Below, piece by piece: positions 36,015 to 45,390 of a stretch of 64,000 bases of DNA; position 1 is the first letter of the stretch; every line of letters starts with the position of its first letter. Source of the stretch: CAZHEV01 sp964531335 [NCBI: uncultured bacterium] (lineage in GTDB: Bacteria; Eisenbacteria; RBG-16-71-46; CAZHEV01). A model generated the notes under the pieces. It did no database searches. It saw only the letters and a program-made list of their open reading frames with translations, and had not been told where the DNA came from. The stretch covers positions 1 to 64,000 of the forward strand of contig CAZHEV010000002.1 of assembly GCA_964531335.1 (NCBI GenBank). The letters run 5' to 3'. A program made the translations under genes and the position numbers.

Positions 36015-36575
36015 ATGAAGTGTATCGTTGGGCTCGGAAACCCGGGCGAGAAGTATCGACTCACAAGGCACAACGTGGGCTTCAGGGTCGTGGAGGAGCT
36101 CGAGGCGAGGCACAAGGCGTCCGTGATTCCATCCAGGGCGACCTACCGGCTGTCCGAGTTCCGGCTCGGATCGGAGCGGATATATCTGCTGAAGCCGCTG
36201 ACCTATATGAACTGCTCCGGGCACGGCGTGATGGACTACACGAAGGACACCGGCGCCGGCGTGTCGGATGTCTTCGTCGTCAGCGACGACGTCTATCTGC
36301 CCCTGGGGCGACTGCGCATAAGAAGAAGCGGCGGGGACGGGGGCCACAATGGAATGGCCTCGCTGGTGGAGTTCTTCGGAACGGAGTCCTTTCCGCGCCT
36401 TAGAATAGGCGTCGGTTCGCCGGAGGATCCGGCCGAGCTGGCCACTTACGTCCTGCTCCCCTTCGATCCGGAGGAGGCGCCGGTGATAGACGAGGGGATA
36501 GTCAGGGCGTGCGACGCGGTGGAGACTTTCGTGCTGGAAGGGATCGACGCCGCCATGAACAAGTTCAACCGGTGA
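36015..36575 (+). CDS. pth: Peptidyl-tRNA hydrolase
   Basis: This 186-residue enzyme recycles peptidyl-tRNA. The motifs GLGNPGEKYRLTRHNVGF (catalytic His near residue 20), PLTYMNCSG and GDGGHNGM are intact. The usual partner, rplY, is directly upstream. Confidence 0.96.
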   Translation: MKCIVGLGNPGEKYRLTRHNVGFRVVEELEARHKASVIPSRATYRLSEFRLGSERIYLLKPLTYMNCSGHGVMDYTKDTGAGVSDVFVVSDDVYLPLGRLRIRRSGGDGGHNGMASLVEFFGTESFPRLRIGVGSPEDPAELATYVLLPFDPEEAPVIDEGIVRACDAVETFVLEGIDAAMNKFNR

Positions 36576-36650
36576 GCCGGCAGCACGAGAGCCGGCGCAG
36601 TCCGGCGACGCCGCGTGGCGGTGACGGGCAAAGAAGTACGGGTCGGAGCT

Positions 36651-36666
36651 GCCCCGCAAGCGGGGC
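36651..36666 (+). promoter_or_regulatory. Hairpin before the hppA ribosome binding site
   Basis: GCCCCGC/GCGGGGC form a near-perfect stem ending 17 bp before the AAAGGAGG sequence (36684-36691). It could stabilise the leader or act as the end of the pth transcript. There is no T-run. Confidence 0.3.
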
Positions 36667-36696
36667 GTGGGTATAGGGACGTGAAAGGAGGATGTG

Positions 36697-38784
36697 ATGA
36701 ATCCTGGTGTGCCCGGTGAGGTGTTGGTTGCTGTGGGCGCGGGTGCTTTGGCGCTTGTCACGGCCTTTATTCTGGCGATGCGGGTCCTGAAGGCCGACGC
36801 CGGAAACGAGACCATGGTGAGCATATCGGATGGAGTGCGTGAAGGCGCCATGGCTTTCCTGAAGCGCGAGTACAGGTCCATAGCGGTCTTCGTGGTGATA
36901 CTGGCCGTCATCCTGACCGTGGGGCTTAGAAGCGACGTAGTGGAGGGCCTGGGTTGGAAGACCGCGATCGCGTTCCTGGTGGGAGCGATCTGCTCGATGA
37001 TCGCAGGCTTTATCGGCATGCGGGTCTCGACAAGGGCCAACAGCCGAACGGCCCAGGGCGCCACGGTCAGCTTCGCAAAGGCTATGGCGGTGGCGTTTCC
37101 GGGCGGAGCCGTGATGGGCATGTCCGTCGCCGGAGCAGGGCTCCTCGGACTGTCCCTGGTCTTCTACATCTTCGGGATGTCCGAGGGAATGAAGAACGCC
37201 GCGGTGATAATCGCGGGCTTCTCCATGGGGGCAAGCTCCATCGCGCTATTCGCTCGTGTGGGAGGCGGGATATACACCAAGGCCGCCGACGTCGGCGCCG
37301 ACCTGGTAGGTAAGGTCGAGGCGGGCATACCGGAGGACGATCCCAGAAACCCCGCGACCATCGCGGACAACGTCGGAGACAACGTCGGCGACGTGGCCGG
37401 GATGGGCGCCGACCTCTTCGAGTCCTATGTGGGCACGCTCGTCTCCGCGATAGTCATCGCGCTTTCCACCATGAGTCCGGAGCAGCAGCCGGAGAGATAC
37501 ATAGCCTACGCCTGCATGCTCCTGTCGGTGGGCATAGTCGCGTCCATAATCGGGATCTTCTTCGTCAGAAGCGGAAGCGCAAACCCCCAGGGCGCGCTGC
37601 GTAACGGCACCGTGGGTGCTGCGGTCCTGTTCGCCGCGGGGGCGCTCGGGATATCGCTGGTGATGTTCCGCGATCTCGGCCTGGGCGTCTACGGCGCGAC
37701 GATCTGCGGGCTGGTTGCCGGAATGGTCGTCGGCTTCGTGGCCGAGTACTACACCACCGGCGACGCCATACGGAAGATAGGCGAGGCTTCAAAGACGGGC
37801 GCCGCGACCAACATCATAGCGGGCTTCGCCACGGGTCTTAAGAGCGCAGTCATTCCCCTGGTGGTTATCGCGATGGCGGTTCTGGGCGCCTACTACATGG
37901 TGGACGCAAGCGGGATAAACGGCGTCTTCGGCATCGCGCTGGCGGCCGTCGGAATGCTCGCGACCTGCGGCATGACCGTCTCGGTCGACGCCTACGGGCC
38001 GATAGCGGACAACGCGGGAGGCATCGCGGAGATGGCGCACCTGGGCAAGGACGTGCGCAAGATCACCGACTCTCTCGACGCGGCGGGCAACACCACCGCG
38101 GCCATAGCCAAGGGCTTCGCGATCGGGTCGGCCGCGCTCACGGCGCTCGCTCTGTTCACGGCGTACGTCCAGGCGGTCGGCCTGAAGACCATAGACGTCA
38201 TGGAGCCGAAGGTGCTGGCGGGGATGTTCATAGGCGGAGTGGTGCCGTTTCTCTTCGCGGCGGATACGATGAAGGCGGTCGGACGCGCCGCGATGTTCGT
38301 GGTCGAGGAGGTTCGCAGGCAGTTCCGCGAGGTGCCGGGCCTGATGGAGGGCACGGCCAAGGCCGACTATGCCAAGTGCGTGGATATCACCACGGCGGCC
38401 GCGCTCAAGGAGATGATCGGCCCCGGAATCCTGGCTATTGGCATCCCGTTTGCAGTAGGCGTGATCTTCGGACCGGCGACGCTGGGCGGTCTTTTGGCGG
38501 GCGCTCTGGTGGTCGGCGTTCCGATGGCGTTGATGCTGGCGAACGCCGGTGGCGCTTGGGACAACGCGAAGAAGTGGATAGAGGAAGGCAACCTGGGTGG
38601 GAAGGGCTCGGATCCGCACAAAGCGGCCGTGGTCGGAGATACCGTGGGCGATCCTTTCAAGGACACCTCGGGCCCTTCGCTTAACATATTGTTGAAGCTC
38701 ATGGCCATCGTATCGCTCGTCTCGGTGCCGCTTTTCACAGTGCTGCACGAGGCGCTAATGAACGCGGTCAAGGGCATGTTCTAG
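36697..38784 (+). CDS. hppA: Membrane-bound pyrophosphatase, K+-dependent type
   Basis: This protein of about 695 residues and some 16 TM helices couples PPi hydrolysis to H+ or Na+ export. The substrate motifs [40 protein letters not shown] and the C-terminal [19 protein letters not shown] are intact. The position that is Lys in K+-independent enzymes is Ala here ([10 protein letters not shown]), marking the K+-dependent subfamily, which includes both H+ and Na+ pumps. ATG 36697 lies 5 bp after AAAGGAGG; GTG at 36694 is too close. Confidence 0.93.
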   Translation: MNPGVPGEVLVAVGAGALALVTAFILAMRVLKADAGNETMVSISDGVREGAMAFLKREYRSIAVFVVILAVILTVGLRSDVVEGLGWKTAIAFLVGAICSMIAGFIGMRVSTRANSRTAQGATVSFAKAMAVAFPGGAVMGMSVAGAGLLGLSLVFYIFGMSEGMKNAAVIIAGFSMGASSIALFARVGGGIYTKAADVGADLVGKVEAGIPEDDPRNPATIADNVGDNVGDVAGMGADLFESYVGTLVSAIVIALSTMSPEQQPERYIAYACMLLSVGIVASIIGIFFVRSGSANPQGALRNGTVGAAVLFAAGALGISLVMFRDLGLGVYGATICGLVAGMVVGFVAEYYTTGDAIRKIGEASKTGAATNIIAGFATGLKSAVIPLVVIAMAVLGAYYMVDASGINGVFGIALAAVGMLATCGMTVSVDAYGPIADNAGGIAEMAHLGKDVRKITDSLDAAGNTTAAIAKGFAIGSAALTALALFTAYVQAVGLKTIDVMEPKVLAGMFIGGVVPFLFAADTMKAVGRAAMFVVEEVRRQFREVPGLMEGTAKADYAKCVDITTAAALKEMIGPGILAIGIPFAVGVIFGPATLGGLLAGALVVGVPMALMLANAGGAWDNAKKWIEEGNLGGKGSDPHKAAVVGDTVGDPFKDTSGPSLNILLKLMAIVSLVSVPLFTVLHEALMNAVKGMF

Positions 38785-38888
38785 GATCCCGTTCGGGCCG
38801 GGCGGCGCGTCACGGGCGCCCGCCCGGCCGATGGGGCTTTGTCCTGAGTCCGGTGGGCTGGTCAGACCGGCGCCGCAAGCGGCGGCAA

Positions 38889-38914
38889 CCGGGGTTGTCC
38901 GAACGACGCCCCGG
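38889..38914 (+). promoter_or_regulatory. Strong leader hairpin upstream of rpsF
   Basis: CCGGGG (38889-38894) pairs with CCCCGG (38909-38914), and inside it TGTC pairs with GACG around CGAAC. A second hairpin (CCGC-AA-GCGG) lies just before. rpsF leaders in many bacteria carry an S6:S18-binding RNA that gives feedback control. This element could play that role, but I cannot match it to the known motif. Confidence 0.35.
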
Positions 38915-38970
38915 GTGACGGAAAGGCGGGCGAGCCGGCCGGCGGTGGCGCGGTTCAGGAGGTGGAAGAT

Positions 38971-39555
38971 TTGAAGAATTACGAGACGGTTTTCATCCTC
39001 GACCCCGCCCTGAGCGAGGAGAGCGCGACGGAGGAGATCGAGAAGGCCAAGTCCGTCATAACGGGCGCGAAGGGCGAGCTGATAGACGTTCAGAAGTGGG
39101 GAAAGAGGAAGCTTGCGTACGAGATAAAGAAGAAGAGGGAAGGGATCTACGCGCTGGTCAGGTTCAAGGGCACAGGTGAGGTCGTGGGCGAGCTCGAAAG
39201 GAGCTTCAGGCTGACTGAGCCCGTGCTGCGCTTCCTTACGGTTGTGGATGCCGGCGCCGACGAGGAAAAGCCGGAGGCCGAGGGACAGAAGAGTGCGGCC
39301 GGCACGGGCGAGCAGCCGAGCACGGCGGAAAGCGCTCCAGCGCCCGAGAGCCCGGCCGCCGCTCCCGCGCCCGAGGCTGAGCGCGCCGGAGAGGGCGCAG
39401 GAGCCGGTGAGGAAAAGCGGCCTGCGAGCCCGGAGGAGAGCGTCTCCGGAGAGGCCGCGGCGGAGCCGCGGGAGCGCTCTGAGGAGAAGCCGGCCGGCGG
39501 CGAGCGGCCCTCAGAGGAGGAGGAGGAGGAGAAGGAACCTCCGGCCGCGAGCTAG
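38971..39555 (+). CDS. rpsF: 30S ribosomal protein bS6 with acidic C-terminal tail
   Basis: The first 95 or so residues are a normal bS6 (KNYETVFILDPALSEE; RKLAYEIKKKREGIYALVRF). The remaining 95 are an unusual Glu/Ala/Pro-rich extension ending EEEEEKEPPAAS. TTG 38971 is preferred because AGGAGG is 8 bp upstream and the product then begins MKNYETV. GTG 38962 sits inside the SD. It is the first gene of the rpsF-ssb-rpsR cluster. Confidence 0.95.
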   Translation: MKNYETVFILDPALSEESATEEIEKAKSVITGAKGELIDVQKWGKRKLAYEIKKKREGIYALVRFKGTGEVVGELERSFRLTEPVLRFLTVVDAGADEEKPEAEGQKSAAGTGEQPSTAESAPAPESPAAAPAPEAERAGEGAGAGEEKRPASPEESVSGEAAAEPRERSEEKPAGGERPSEEEEEEKEPPAAS

Positions 39556-39669
39556 TGCGAGGCGGCGGGGCTCTGGAGACCTCTTCTTGGGGACTGGATC
39601 GGGATGGCTGCCGGAACCCCGGCGCCTGTAGGTGTGGCGAGGACGGGAAGAGGAAGGAGGAGGTGCGCC

Positions 39670-40113
39670 ATGGCGGATCTGAGGCTGGCAAACGTCAACA
39701 AGGTATTGATTTCAGGCCGTTTGACACGGGACGCGGAAGTCAGATATACTCCTGCTGGTAGCCCCGTGTGCACCCTGCCGGTAGCCGCCAACAGAAGGTT
39801 CAAAGGCCAAGACGGCGAGTGGAAGAACGAAACAACCTACATCAACGTTGTGGCATGGGACAGGTTGGCCGAGCGCGCCGGTCAGATGGCCAAGAAAGGC
39901 GCGGCGCTCATGGTGGAAGGCCGCCTTCAGAGCAGGAGCTTCGAGACGGCGGAGGGAGGCCGCCGCAGTGTCATAGAGGTCAGGGCGGAGAGGATACAGT
40001 TTCTCGACCGGCAGACGAAGGAGTCGGAGGACTCACAAGCCGGCGAGGATTCGGATCAGACCGACGCAAAGGATTTGGACGACGCCGGGGGGGACGATCA
40101 GCTCCCCTTCTAG
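39670..40113 (+). CDS. ssb: Single-stranded DNA-binding protein
   Basis: This 147-residue OB-fold SSB has LANVNKVLISGRLTRDAEVRYT at the start and INVVAWDRLAE in the core. The C-terminal acidic tip DDAGGDDQLPF ends in the partner-binding motif. ATG 39670 follows GGAGG, in the classic rpsF-ssb-rpsR order. Confidence 0.97.
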   Translation: MADLRLANVNKVLISGRLTRDAEVRYTPAGSPVCTLPVAANRRFKGQDGEWKNETTYINVVAWDRLAERAGQMAKKGAALMVEGRLQSRSFETAEGGRRSVIEVRAERIQFLDRQTKESEDSQAGEDSDQTDAKDLDDAGGDDQLPF

Positions 40114-40137
40114 TCCCTTAGGGCTGGAGGATTGAAA

Positions 40138-40380
40138 TTGGCTAGGTACAGAGAAGGCAAGAGGCCGAGAAAAAAGGTCTGCAAGCTCTGCGTTGAGCAC
40201 GTCAAGGATATCGACCACAAGGATGAGCGCAGGCTTGGGAGATTCGTGACCGACAGAGGGAAGATCGTGCCGAGGAGGGTCTCGGGCAACTGCTCGAAGC
40301 ACCAGGCACAGATAACGCGCGCCGTCAAGAGGGCCCGGATACTCGCGCTGCTTCCCTTTACGAGCGACCAGTACCGTTAG
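40138..40380 (+). CDS. rpsR: 30S ribosomal protein bS18 (zinc-binding C+ form)
   Basis: About 80 residues. TTG 40138, 7 bp after GGAGG, gives MARYREGKRPRKK; the earlier TTG at 40132 is only 1 bp from the SD. Zinc ligands C-x2-C (VCKLC) and C-x2-H (NCSKH) are retained, which marks the C+ form of bS18. Confidence 0.95.
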   Translation: MARYREGKRPRKKVCKLCVEHVKDIDHKDERRLGRFVTDRGKIVPRRVSGNCSKHQAQITRAVKRARILALLPFTSDQYR

Positions 40381-40423
40381 GTCGTGACCGCGCCGGCGGG
40401 TCCCTGGCTGGAGCGCAGGTCAA

Positions 40424-41341
40424 ATGGAGAGAATCGAATCCGCCGAGGGAAGAACGGCGGCGACTTTGACCGCCGTGATCTTTACCGGAGCAGTGGCGCT
40501 GGCCCTGATGGGGCCATCGACCTTCGTGAAGAGCGTTCCGCCTCTTGTCGTGGTGCCCTTGGCCGGCATGGGCCTCGTGCAGCGCTTCGGCAAGGGCGCC
40601 GCGGTACTCGTGGGGATCGTCCTTGTGGCGGCCGTGATCTTCGGTGGCGGCTCGGGACTTGTCGCTTCGATAGCGTCCCTGGCCGCGATGGGAGTGCTCC
40701 TGGGCGCCGGCGCGAGGCAGGGACAGAGGCCGCGTCTGACGTGCCTCGTCGGCTCGCTGCCCGTCACGGGGTGGTTGCTCTTGGAGCTTTATACGGGCGG
40801 CGCGGAGCTGGTGACGGAGGTCCTGCGCAATCAGCTCGGAGAGGTGGCGCTCAGAGTAGGAGATTTGCTCGGACAGGTCTTCCCGGCACTTTCTATGGGC
40901 GGCTATGACGCGCTGGTGGCGGCGTTCCCCGCCCTGCTCGTCAGTTGGTCGGTCGTGTTGGCGATGGGCATCTACAGGCTCTCCGAGCTTGTGCTTCCCC
41001 AATTCGGTCTCAGGGTGCCTGTGACATCGAGCTTCTCAACCTTTTCTTTGCCCTGGGCGGTGACCTGGACGACAATAGCCGGGCTGGGTCTCTCGATGTG
41101 GGGGCCGGGCGCGACCGGCCCCATCGGCGTCAACATGGTTATCGTGTCCGCGATAGCGTTCTCGTTGCAGGGCGCGGCGGTGCTCAGCTACTGGACCGGA
41201 AAAGCGACCGGCTCGGCGGTCAGGACCATAGTAGTCCTGGGCGTGTGGATGCTGGGCGCGCACCTGCTCGCGGTCGTTGGATTCGTGGATACCTGGTGCG
41301 ATCTCAGGAGGCAGCGCCGCTCCGGCAAGACCGGCGCCTAA
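40424..41341 (+). CDS. DUF2232 (YybS-type) membrane protein
   Basis: This 305-residue polytopic membrane protein has about eight TM segments. It matches the DUF2232 family, which sits between rpsR and rplI in many bacteria. The function is unknown. It starts at ATG 40424. A basic 17-residue tail ends the protein. Confidence 0.8.
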   Translation: MERIESAEGRTAATLTAVIFTGAVALALMGPSTFVKSVPPLVVVPLAGMGLVQRFGKGAAVLVGIVLVAAVIFGGGSGLVASIASLAAMGVLLGAGARQGQRPRLTCLVGSLPVTGWLLLELYTGGAELVTEVLRNQLGEVALRVGDLLGQVFPALSMGGYDALVAAFPALLVSWSVVLAMGIYRLSELVLPQFGLRVPVTSSFSTFSLPWAVTWTTIAGLGLSMWGPGATGPIGVNMVIVSAIAFSLQGAAVLSYWTGKATGSAVRTIVVLGVWMLGAHLLAVVGFVDTWCDLRRQRRSGKTGA

Positions 41342-41360
41342 GGCTCTTTGGAGGACCAAC

Positions 41361-41804
41361 ATGGAAGTGATACTGCTGCATGATATGAAGGATCTGGGGG
41401 AGCGCGGCGATACCGTCAGGGTCGCGGACGGGTACGCCAGGAACTATCTAATCCCTCACAAGATGGCCATATCGGCCGCCGGCAGCGGCGCCAGGGTCTT
41501 CAGGGAAGAGGAGAGGCAGCGGGACGTGCGGGAGAACCGCCTGAGGAGAGCCGCGGAGAAGACGGCCGCCGAGATGGGTAAAACTTCGTGCACCATCCCG
41601 GTCCAGGTGGGTGAGGAGGACAAAGTCTTCGGGGCGGTGACGGCCCAGAACATCGCGGAGGCTCTGAACAAATCGGGGTTCCAGGTGGACAAGAAGAAGA
41701 TCCTGCTCGACGAACCACTCAAGGCCCTGGGTGTATATAACGTGAGAGTCAAGCTTGGAATGGACGTGGAGGCAAAGGTGAAGGTATGGGTTGTAAAAGA
41801 ATAG
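41361..41804 (+). CDS. rplI: 50S ribosomal protein bL9
   Basis: This 147-residue ribosomal protein has the N-terminal motif MEVILLHDMKDLGERGD, then VADGYARNYLIPHKMA, a long helix and a C-terminal domain. ATG 41361 follows GGAGG. The last 19 bp overlap the start of the parvulin gene. Confidence 0.97.
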   Translation: MEVILLHDMKDLGERGDTVRVADGYARNYLIPHKMAISAAGSGARVFREEERQRDVRENRLRRAAEKTAAEMGKTSCTIPVQVGEEDKVFGAVTAQNIAEALNKSGFQVDKKKILLDEPLKALGVYNVRVKLGMDVEAKVKVWVVKE

Positions 41805-43003
41805 CGTTATCCGTTATCGCCGTTTCCCTCCTGTCCGCCCTGGCGGGCTGCGAAGGCGGCGAACAGGCGCAGCCGAAGGCCGAGGGGGGCGAGGACGTGC
41901 TGGCCGTAGTCGGCGACGAGGTCGTGACCACGGCAGATATCGACCTGCGCAGGGAGCAAATGGCCCCGGAGGTCAGGGCGGAGTTCGACAATCCGTCCAT
42001 GCTCAGCTCCCTGATCGATAGAGAGATAAAAGTGCGCGTCTGGGCCAAGGCGGCCGAGGATGAGGGTCTGACGAAGACCGATAAATTCGAGGATATGCTC
42101 GAGGCCGCGCGGGTCTCCATCCTGGCGGAGATGTACAAGAAGGGAATCCGCGCAGAGGCTTCGGAGTTGACCGAGGAGGACCTGCGCCGGGCGTACGAGC
42201 GCGACAAGCATCTCTACTCGCGAGATGCCGAGGTAAGCGCGCGCCACATCCTTTGCCCCACCGCTGAGCGTGCCGAGGAGGCCCTGGCGGCCATAGAGGG
42301 CGGGATGTCGTTCGAGGACGCGGTTGCCGAGTTCTCCAACGACGTCTTTACAAAGGACCAGGGCGGCGACCTGGGCAAGCTCACGCGCAATACCGCCTTT
42401 CCCGGGCTGGGGGTCTCACCCGATTTCTTCGATGAGATAGCCTCGACCGAGGCAGGAGAGATCGCGGGGCCCATTGCCACAAGGAGGGGATACCACATAG
42501 TCCAGGTGCTGGACAAGAGCGCCGGAATGACTCGCTCGTTCTCAGAGGTCAGGGGACAACTCGAGAGAAGGATTGTGGAGGAGCGGTCCAGGTCCGGCGA
42601 GACCGAGGACCTCGTGACCCTGTGGGATAGATACAACGTCGAGATGAATCATGAGGCGATAAAGAAGTACATAGGCTATCCCCTTACCCCTGACGACTAC
42701 ATGAGGCACATCCGCGAAGCCACAACCAGTGGCGACAAGATAACCTTGTGCGACGCCATGCTCAGGGAGTTTCCCGAGAGCAGGTACGCCCCCTACGCCC
42801 TGATGACCATGGGCTTTGTATACTCGGAGGAGCTCCACAATTACGTGGACGCGACCAAGGCCTTCAGGACGCTGATCAATCAGTACCCGAGCTCGAAGCT
42901 GGTTCAGGCCGCCGAATGGATGCTCCGGAACATGCAGGGCGATCATCCCCCGCTGCGCAACGTGGAACACGTGGTGGAGATCGCCAGGGGCGCGGGGGAC
43001 TAG
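41786..43003 (+). CDS. Parvulin-type peptidyl-prolyl isomerase lipoprotein
   Basis: This 405-residue protein has a lipobox LSALAGC (C22) and a SurA/PrsA-like N-terminal helix region (about 35-140). A PpiC/parvulin domain at about 145-250 includes VSARHILCPTAE, GGDLGKL and RRGYHIVQVLDK. The C-terminal 120 residues look TPR-like (YAPYALMTMGFVYSEELHNY). As a lipid-anchored foldase it probably helps fold outer-membrane or surface proteins. It starts inside rplI (19-bp overlap), so it is co-transcribed with ribosomal genes. Confidence 0.85.
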   Translation: MGCKRIALSVIAVSLLSALAGCEGGEQAQPKAEGGEDVLAVVGDEVVTTADIDLRREQMAPEVRAEFDNPSMLSSLIDREIKVRVWAKAAEDEGLTKTDKFEDMLEAARVSILAEMYKKGIRAEASELTEEDLRRAYERDKHLYSRDAEVSARHILCPTAERAEEALAAIEGGMSFEDAVAEFSNDVFTKDQGGDLGKLTRNTAFPGLGVSPDFFDEIASTEAGEIAGPIATRRGYHIVQVLDKSAGMTRSFSEVRGQLERRIVEERSRSGETEDLVTLWDRYNVEMNHEAIKKYIGYPLTPDDYMRHIREATTSGDKITLCDAMLREFPESRYAPYALMTMGFVYSEELHNYVDATKAFRTLINQYPSSKLVQAAEWMLRNMQGDHPPLRNVEHVVEIARGAGD

Positions 43004-43070
43004 CCGCCTCGATCGGGGGCTCTCCCGGCGTGCCGGGCGGCTCGAGAAAGCGAAGAAGGAGGTCATTCTC

Positions 43071-43574
43071 TTGATAGAGGTGAATGTCAGCGGAGTGGCG
43101 ATCGACGACCGCCACAAGAGTCCGGTTGTGATTCTGCAGGAGAAGGGCGGCGAGAGAGTGCTTCCGATATGGATCGGGGGGAGCGAAGCGCACGCCATTA
43201 TGGCCCAACTGGCGGGGAAGAAGTTTCAGCGGCCTCTCACTCATGACCTGATGGTAAACGTGATAAAAGACCTCAAGGCAAGGATCCTGAAGGTCACCAT
43301 AACGGACCTCAAGGAGAACACCTTCTACGCCGAGGTCCTCCTCCAAAGACAGAACGAGCTGGTGAAGATCGACGCGCGTCCGAGCGATTCCATCGCGCTC
43401 GCCGTCAGAACCGACACCCCGATATTCATAGCCGAGAAGCTGCTCGAGGGCGGAACGTGCGAGACAGAGCCGAAGAAGAAAAGCGAGAAGGAGATTCAAG
43501 AGGAGAGGGCAAAGGACTTGAAGAGATTTCTGGAGAACCTTCGCCTGGAGGACTTCGGCAAGTTCTCCTTCTGA
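43071..43574 (+). CDS. Bifunctional nuclease family protein (BFN, DUF151)
   Basis: This 167-residue protein matches the BFN/DUF151 family: VILQEKGGERVLPIWIGGSEA, PLTHDLMVNVI, and RPSDSIALAVR. Family members have been reported to have DNase/RNase activity, but the cellular role is not settled. The TTG start at 43071 follows AGAAGGAGG, and the gene is 67 bp after the parvulin. Confidence 0.85.
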   Translation: MIEVNVSGVAIDDRHKSPVVILQEKGGERVLPIWIGGSEAHAIMAQLAGKKFQRPLTHDLMVNVIKDLKARILKVTITDLKENTFYAEVLLQRQNELVKIDARPSDSIALAVRTDTPIFIAEKLLEGGTCETEPKKKSEKEIQEERAKDLKRFLENLRLEDFGKFSF

Positions 43575-43663
43575 TTCTCCGCCGCCGCGCGCGCCCGATC
43601 CGCCGTCACAATCTCCCCGGTCCCGCCGGCCGTGCCCGGGCCTCATGCGCCCGAGGGGCCTTC

Positions 43664-45337
43664 ATCGTCTCCGTCCTGGCATGCCCGGCTGTCCTTGCCT
43701 TGGCTACCTGCCTGTGGGCTCAGAACCCCCTCGTCCCGATCGACATAAGAGAGGCCTACGAAGACCGTGAATACGATGAGGTAGTGGATCTCGCGAGGAG
43801 GTTTCTGCGCGACCATCCCGACTCGCCCGCGCGCCACGAGGTAAGCTATCTCGCAGGCGAGGCGTCCTGGGAGCTGCGAAGGTACTCCCAGGCGGAGGAG
43901 CTCCTGGCCCCGGTCGTCGAAGAGGCGCAGGCTTCGGTGAGGTGGCCGCGGGCGGCGCTGCTGCTTTCGCGCGCACTGGAGAGGCGAAGGGAGTACTTCG
44001 GCGCGGCGGAGCTGCTCTCGCTGCTTCTGAGCCGCAACCCGGGCGAGGACGTGCGCGACGACGCCGACGACATGCTCGAGGATCTGGTCGAAGATTCGCT
44101 GTCCCTGAAGGAGTTGAGCTATCTCGCATACAAGTACGATCGCAGCCCCCTGCACTGCAAGGTGCTGGAGAGGGCGGCGGACATATTGCGGGACGAAAGG
44201 AGATGGGAGGAGCTCTGGGACCTATCGGGCATCGCGGTCCCGAAGTGCCTACAAAGGCGCGGGAGAGAATGGGAGCGCTTCATGGCGGCCGCGGCGCCGC
44301 ACGCGCCCTCGGCCAGGTGCCGCGACCCGTATCTGATCGGGCTGGCCTTCCCCACGGACGGGCCGTACCGGGAGTTCGGCGAGAGCCTGGTCAGAGGCGC
44401 CACACTGGCGCTGGATGAGCACAACGCCGGCGCCCGTTTCGATCTGGCCTTCGCGGTCGGAAACACGGGCGGAGATCCGATCTCCGCCGTCTCCTGCGCG
44501 CGCGGGTTGCTGCTGGACCGGGGCGCGGCGTGCGTAATAGGCGGGCTCCTGAGCAGCACCACCGTTGCAATCGCCGGCGTAAGCTCGGCGGTGGGAGCCC
44601 CGCTGGTCTCTCCATCCGCCACCAGGGAGAATGTCGCGGACGCTGGTCCGCTCGTTTACCAGAGCACGCTGCCCAGGATCCTCCAGGCGAGGGCTCTAGC
44701 GCAGGCGGCGCGCTCGAGAATCGGGGCCTCGAGCGCGGCCATACTGTATCCGGAAACCGCGGACGGAGAGCTCTTGAGCGGGTCTTTCCGCGAGACCTTT
44801 GTCCTGTCGGGCGGGACCATCGTATTCTCTTCGGGATATCTCGAGGGAGAGACGAACTTCAGCGCGGCTCTAAGCGCCGCGGCATCCAAGTCTCCGGACT
44901 GTCTGCTCCTTGCCGGCGGCGCCAGGGACCTGGCGCCCTTGATACCTCAGCTCGCTTATTACGATCTCGAGGTGCCGGTGCTGGCCACGGAGTCGATAGC
45001 ACTGGGCAGGGTCGCGGATCTCGCTAGAAAGCACCTGGAAGCGGTCCTATATTCGCCCGGCGCTTACTCCCTTGCGGGCGAGGCGCGGGAGCGCTTCGAG
45101 GGGGCCTTCAAGGCCAAGTACGGCATTGTGCCCGATGACTTCGCCGTCAAGGGATACCTGGCCGCGCGGTTGGTCACAGCGGCGATAGGAGCCGACTCGC
45201 GGACCAGAACCGCCGTGGCGAGAAGGCTTGCCGAGTTTGTTTTCGACGAGGAGCGTCTCAAGGCCAACAGGTTCCTGGCCGTCACCGAGCTTCAGGGGGT
45301 GGAGGTGCCGGTCCTCGAGCTGGGCGCTGAGGAGTGA
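43664..45337 (+). CDS. LpoA-like TPR plus periplasmic-binding protein (start uncertain)
   Basis: This protein of about 555 residues combines a TPR-rich region (about 20-200; DHPDSPARHEVSYLAGEASW and following helices) with a type I periplasmic-binding fold from about 220 (IGLAFPTDGPYREFGESLVRG ... SSTTVAIAGVSSAVGAPLVSPSAT). The layout resembles LpoA/YraM penicillin-binding-protein activators, so an envelope role is likely. The start is unclear. The hydrophobic signal stretch VSVLACPAVLALATCLWAQ is in frame, but no ATG, GTG or TTG precedes it except ATG 43457, which lies deep in the previous gene. ATC at 43664, 7 bp after GAGG, is the best-placed codon. Confidence 0.7.
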   Translation: MVSVLACPAVLALATCLWAQNPLVPIDIREAYEDREYDEVVDLARRFLRDHPDSPARHEVSYLAGEASWELRRYSQAEELLAPVVEEAQASVRWPRAALLLSRALERRREYFGAAELLSLLLSRNPGEDVRDDADDMLEDLVEDSLSLKELSYLAYKYDRSPLHCKVLERAADILRDERRWEELWDLSGIAVPKCLQRRGREWERFMAAAAPHAPSARCRDPYLIGLAFPTDGPYREFGESLVRGATLALDEHNAGARFDLAFAVGNTGGDPISAVSCARGLLLDRGAACVIGGLLSSTTVAIAGVSSAVGAPLVSPSATRENVADAGPLVYQSTLPRILQARALAQAARSRIGASSAAILYPETADGELLSGSFRETFVLSGGTIVFSSGYLEGETNFSAALSAAASKSPDCLLLAGGARDLAPLIPQLAYYDLEVPVLATESIALGRVADLARKHLEAVLYSPGAYSLAGEARERFEGAFKAKYGIVPDDFAVKGYLAARLVTAAIGADSRTRTAVARRLAEFVFDEERLKANRFLAVTELQGVEVPVLELGAEE

Positions 45338-45390
45338 GGCGGCCGGAGATCGCACGCGGCGGCGCGGGTCCTATCCGGCGCGATACGGCC

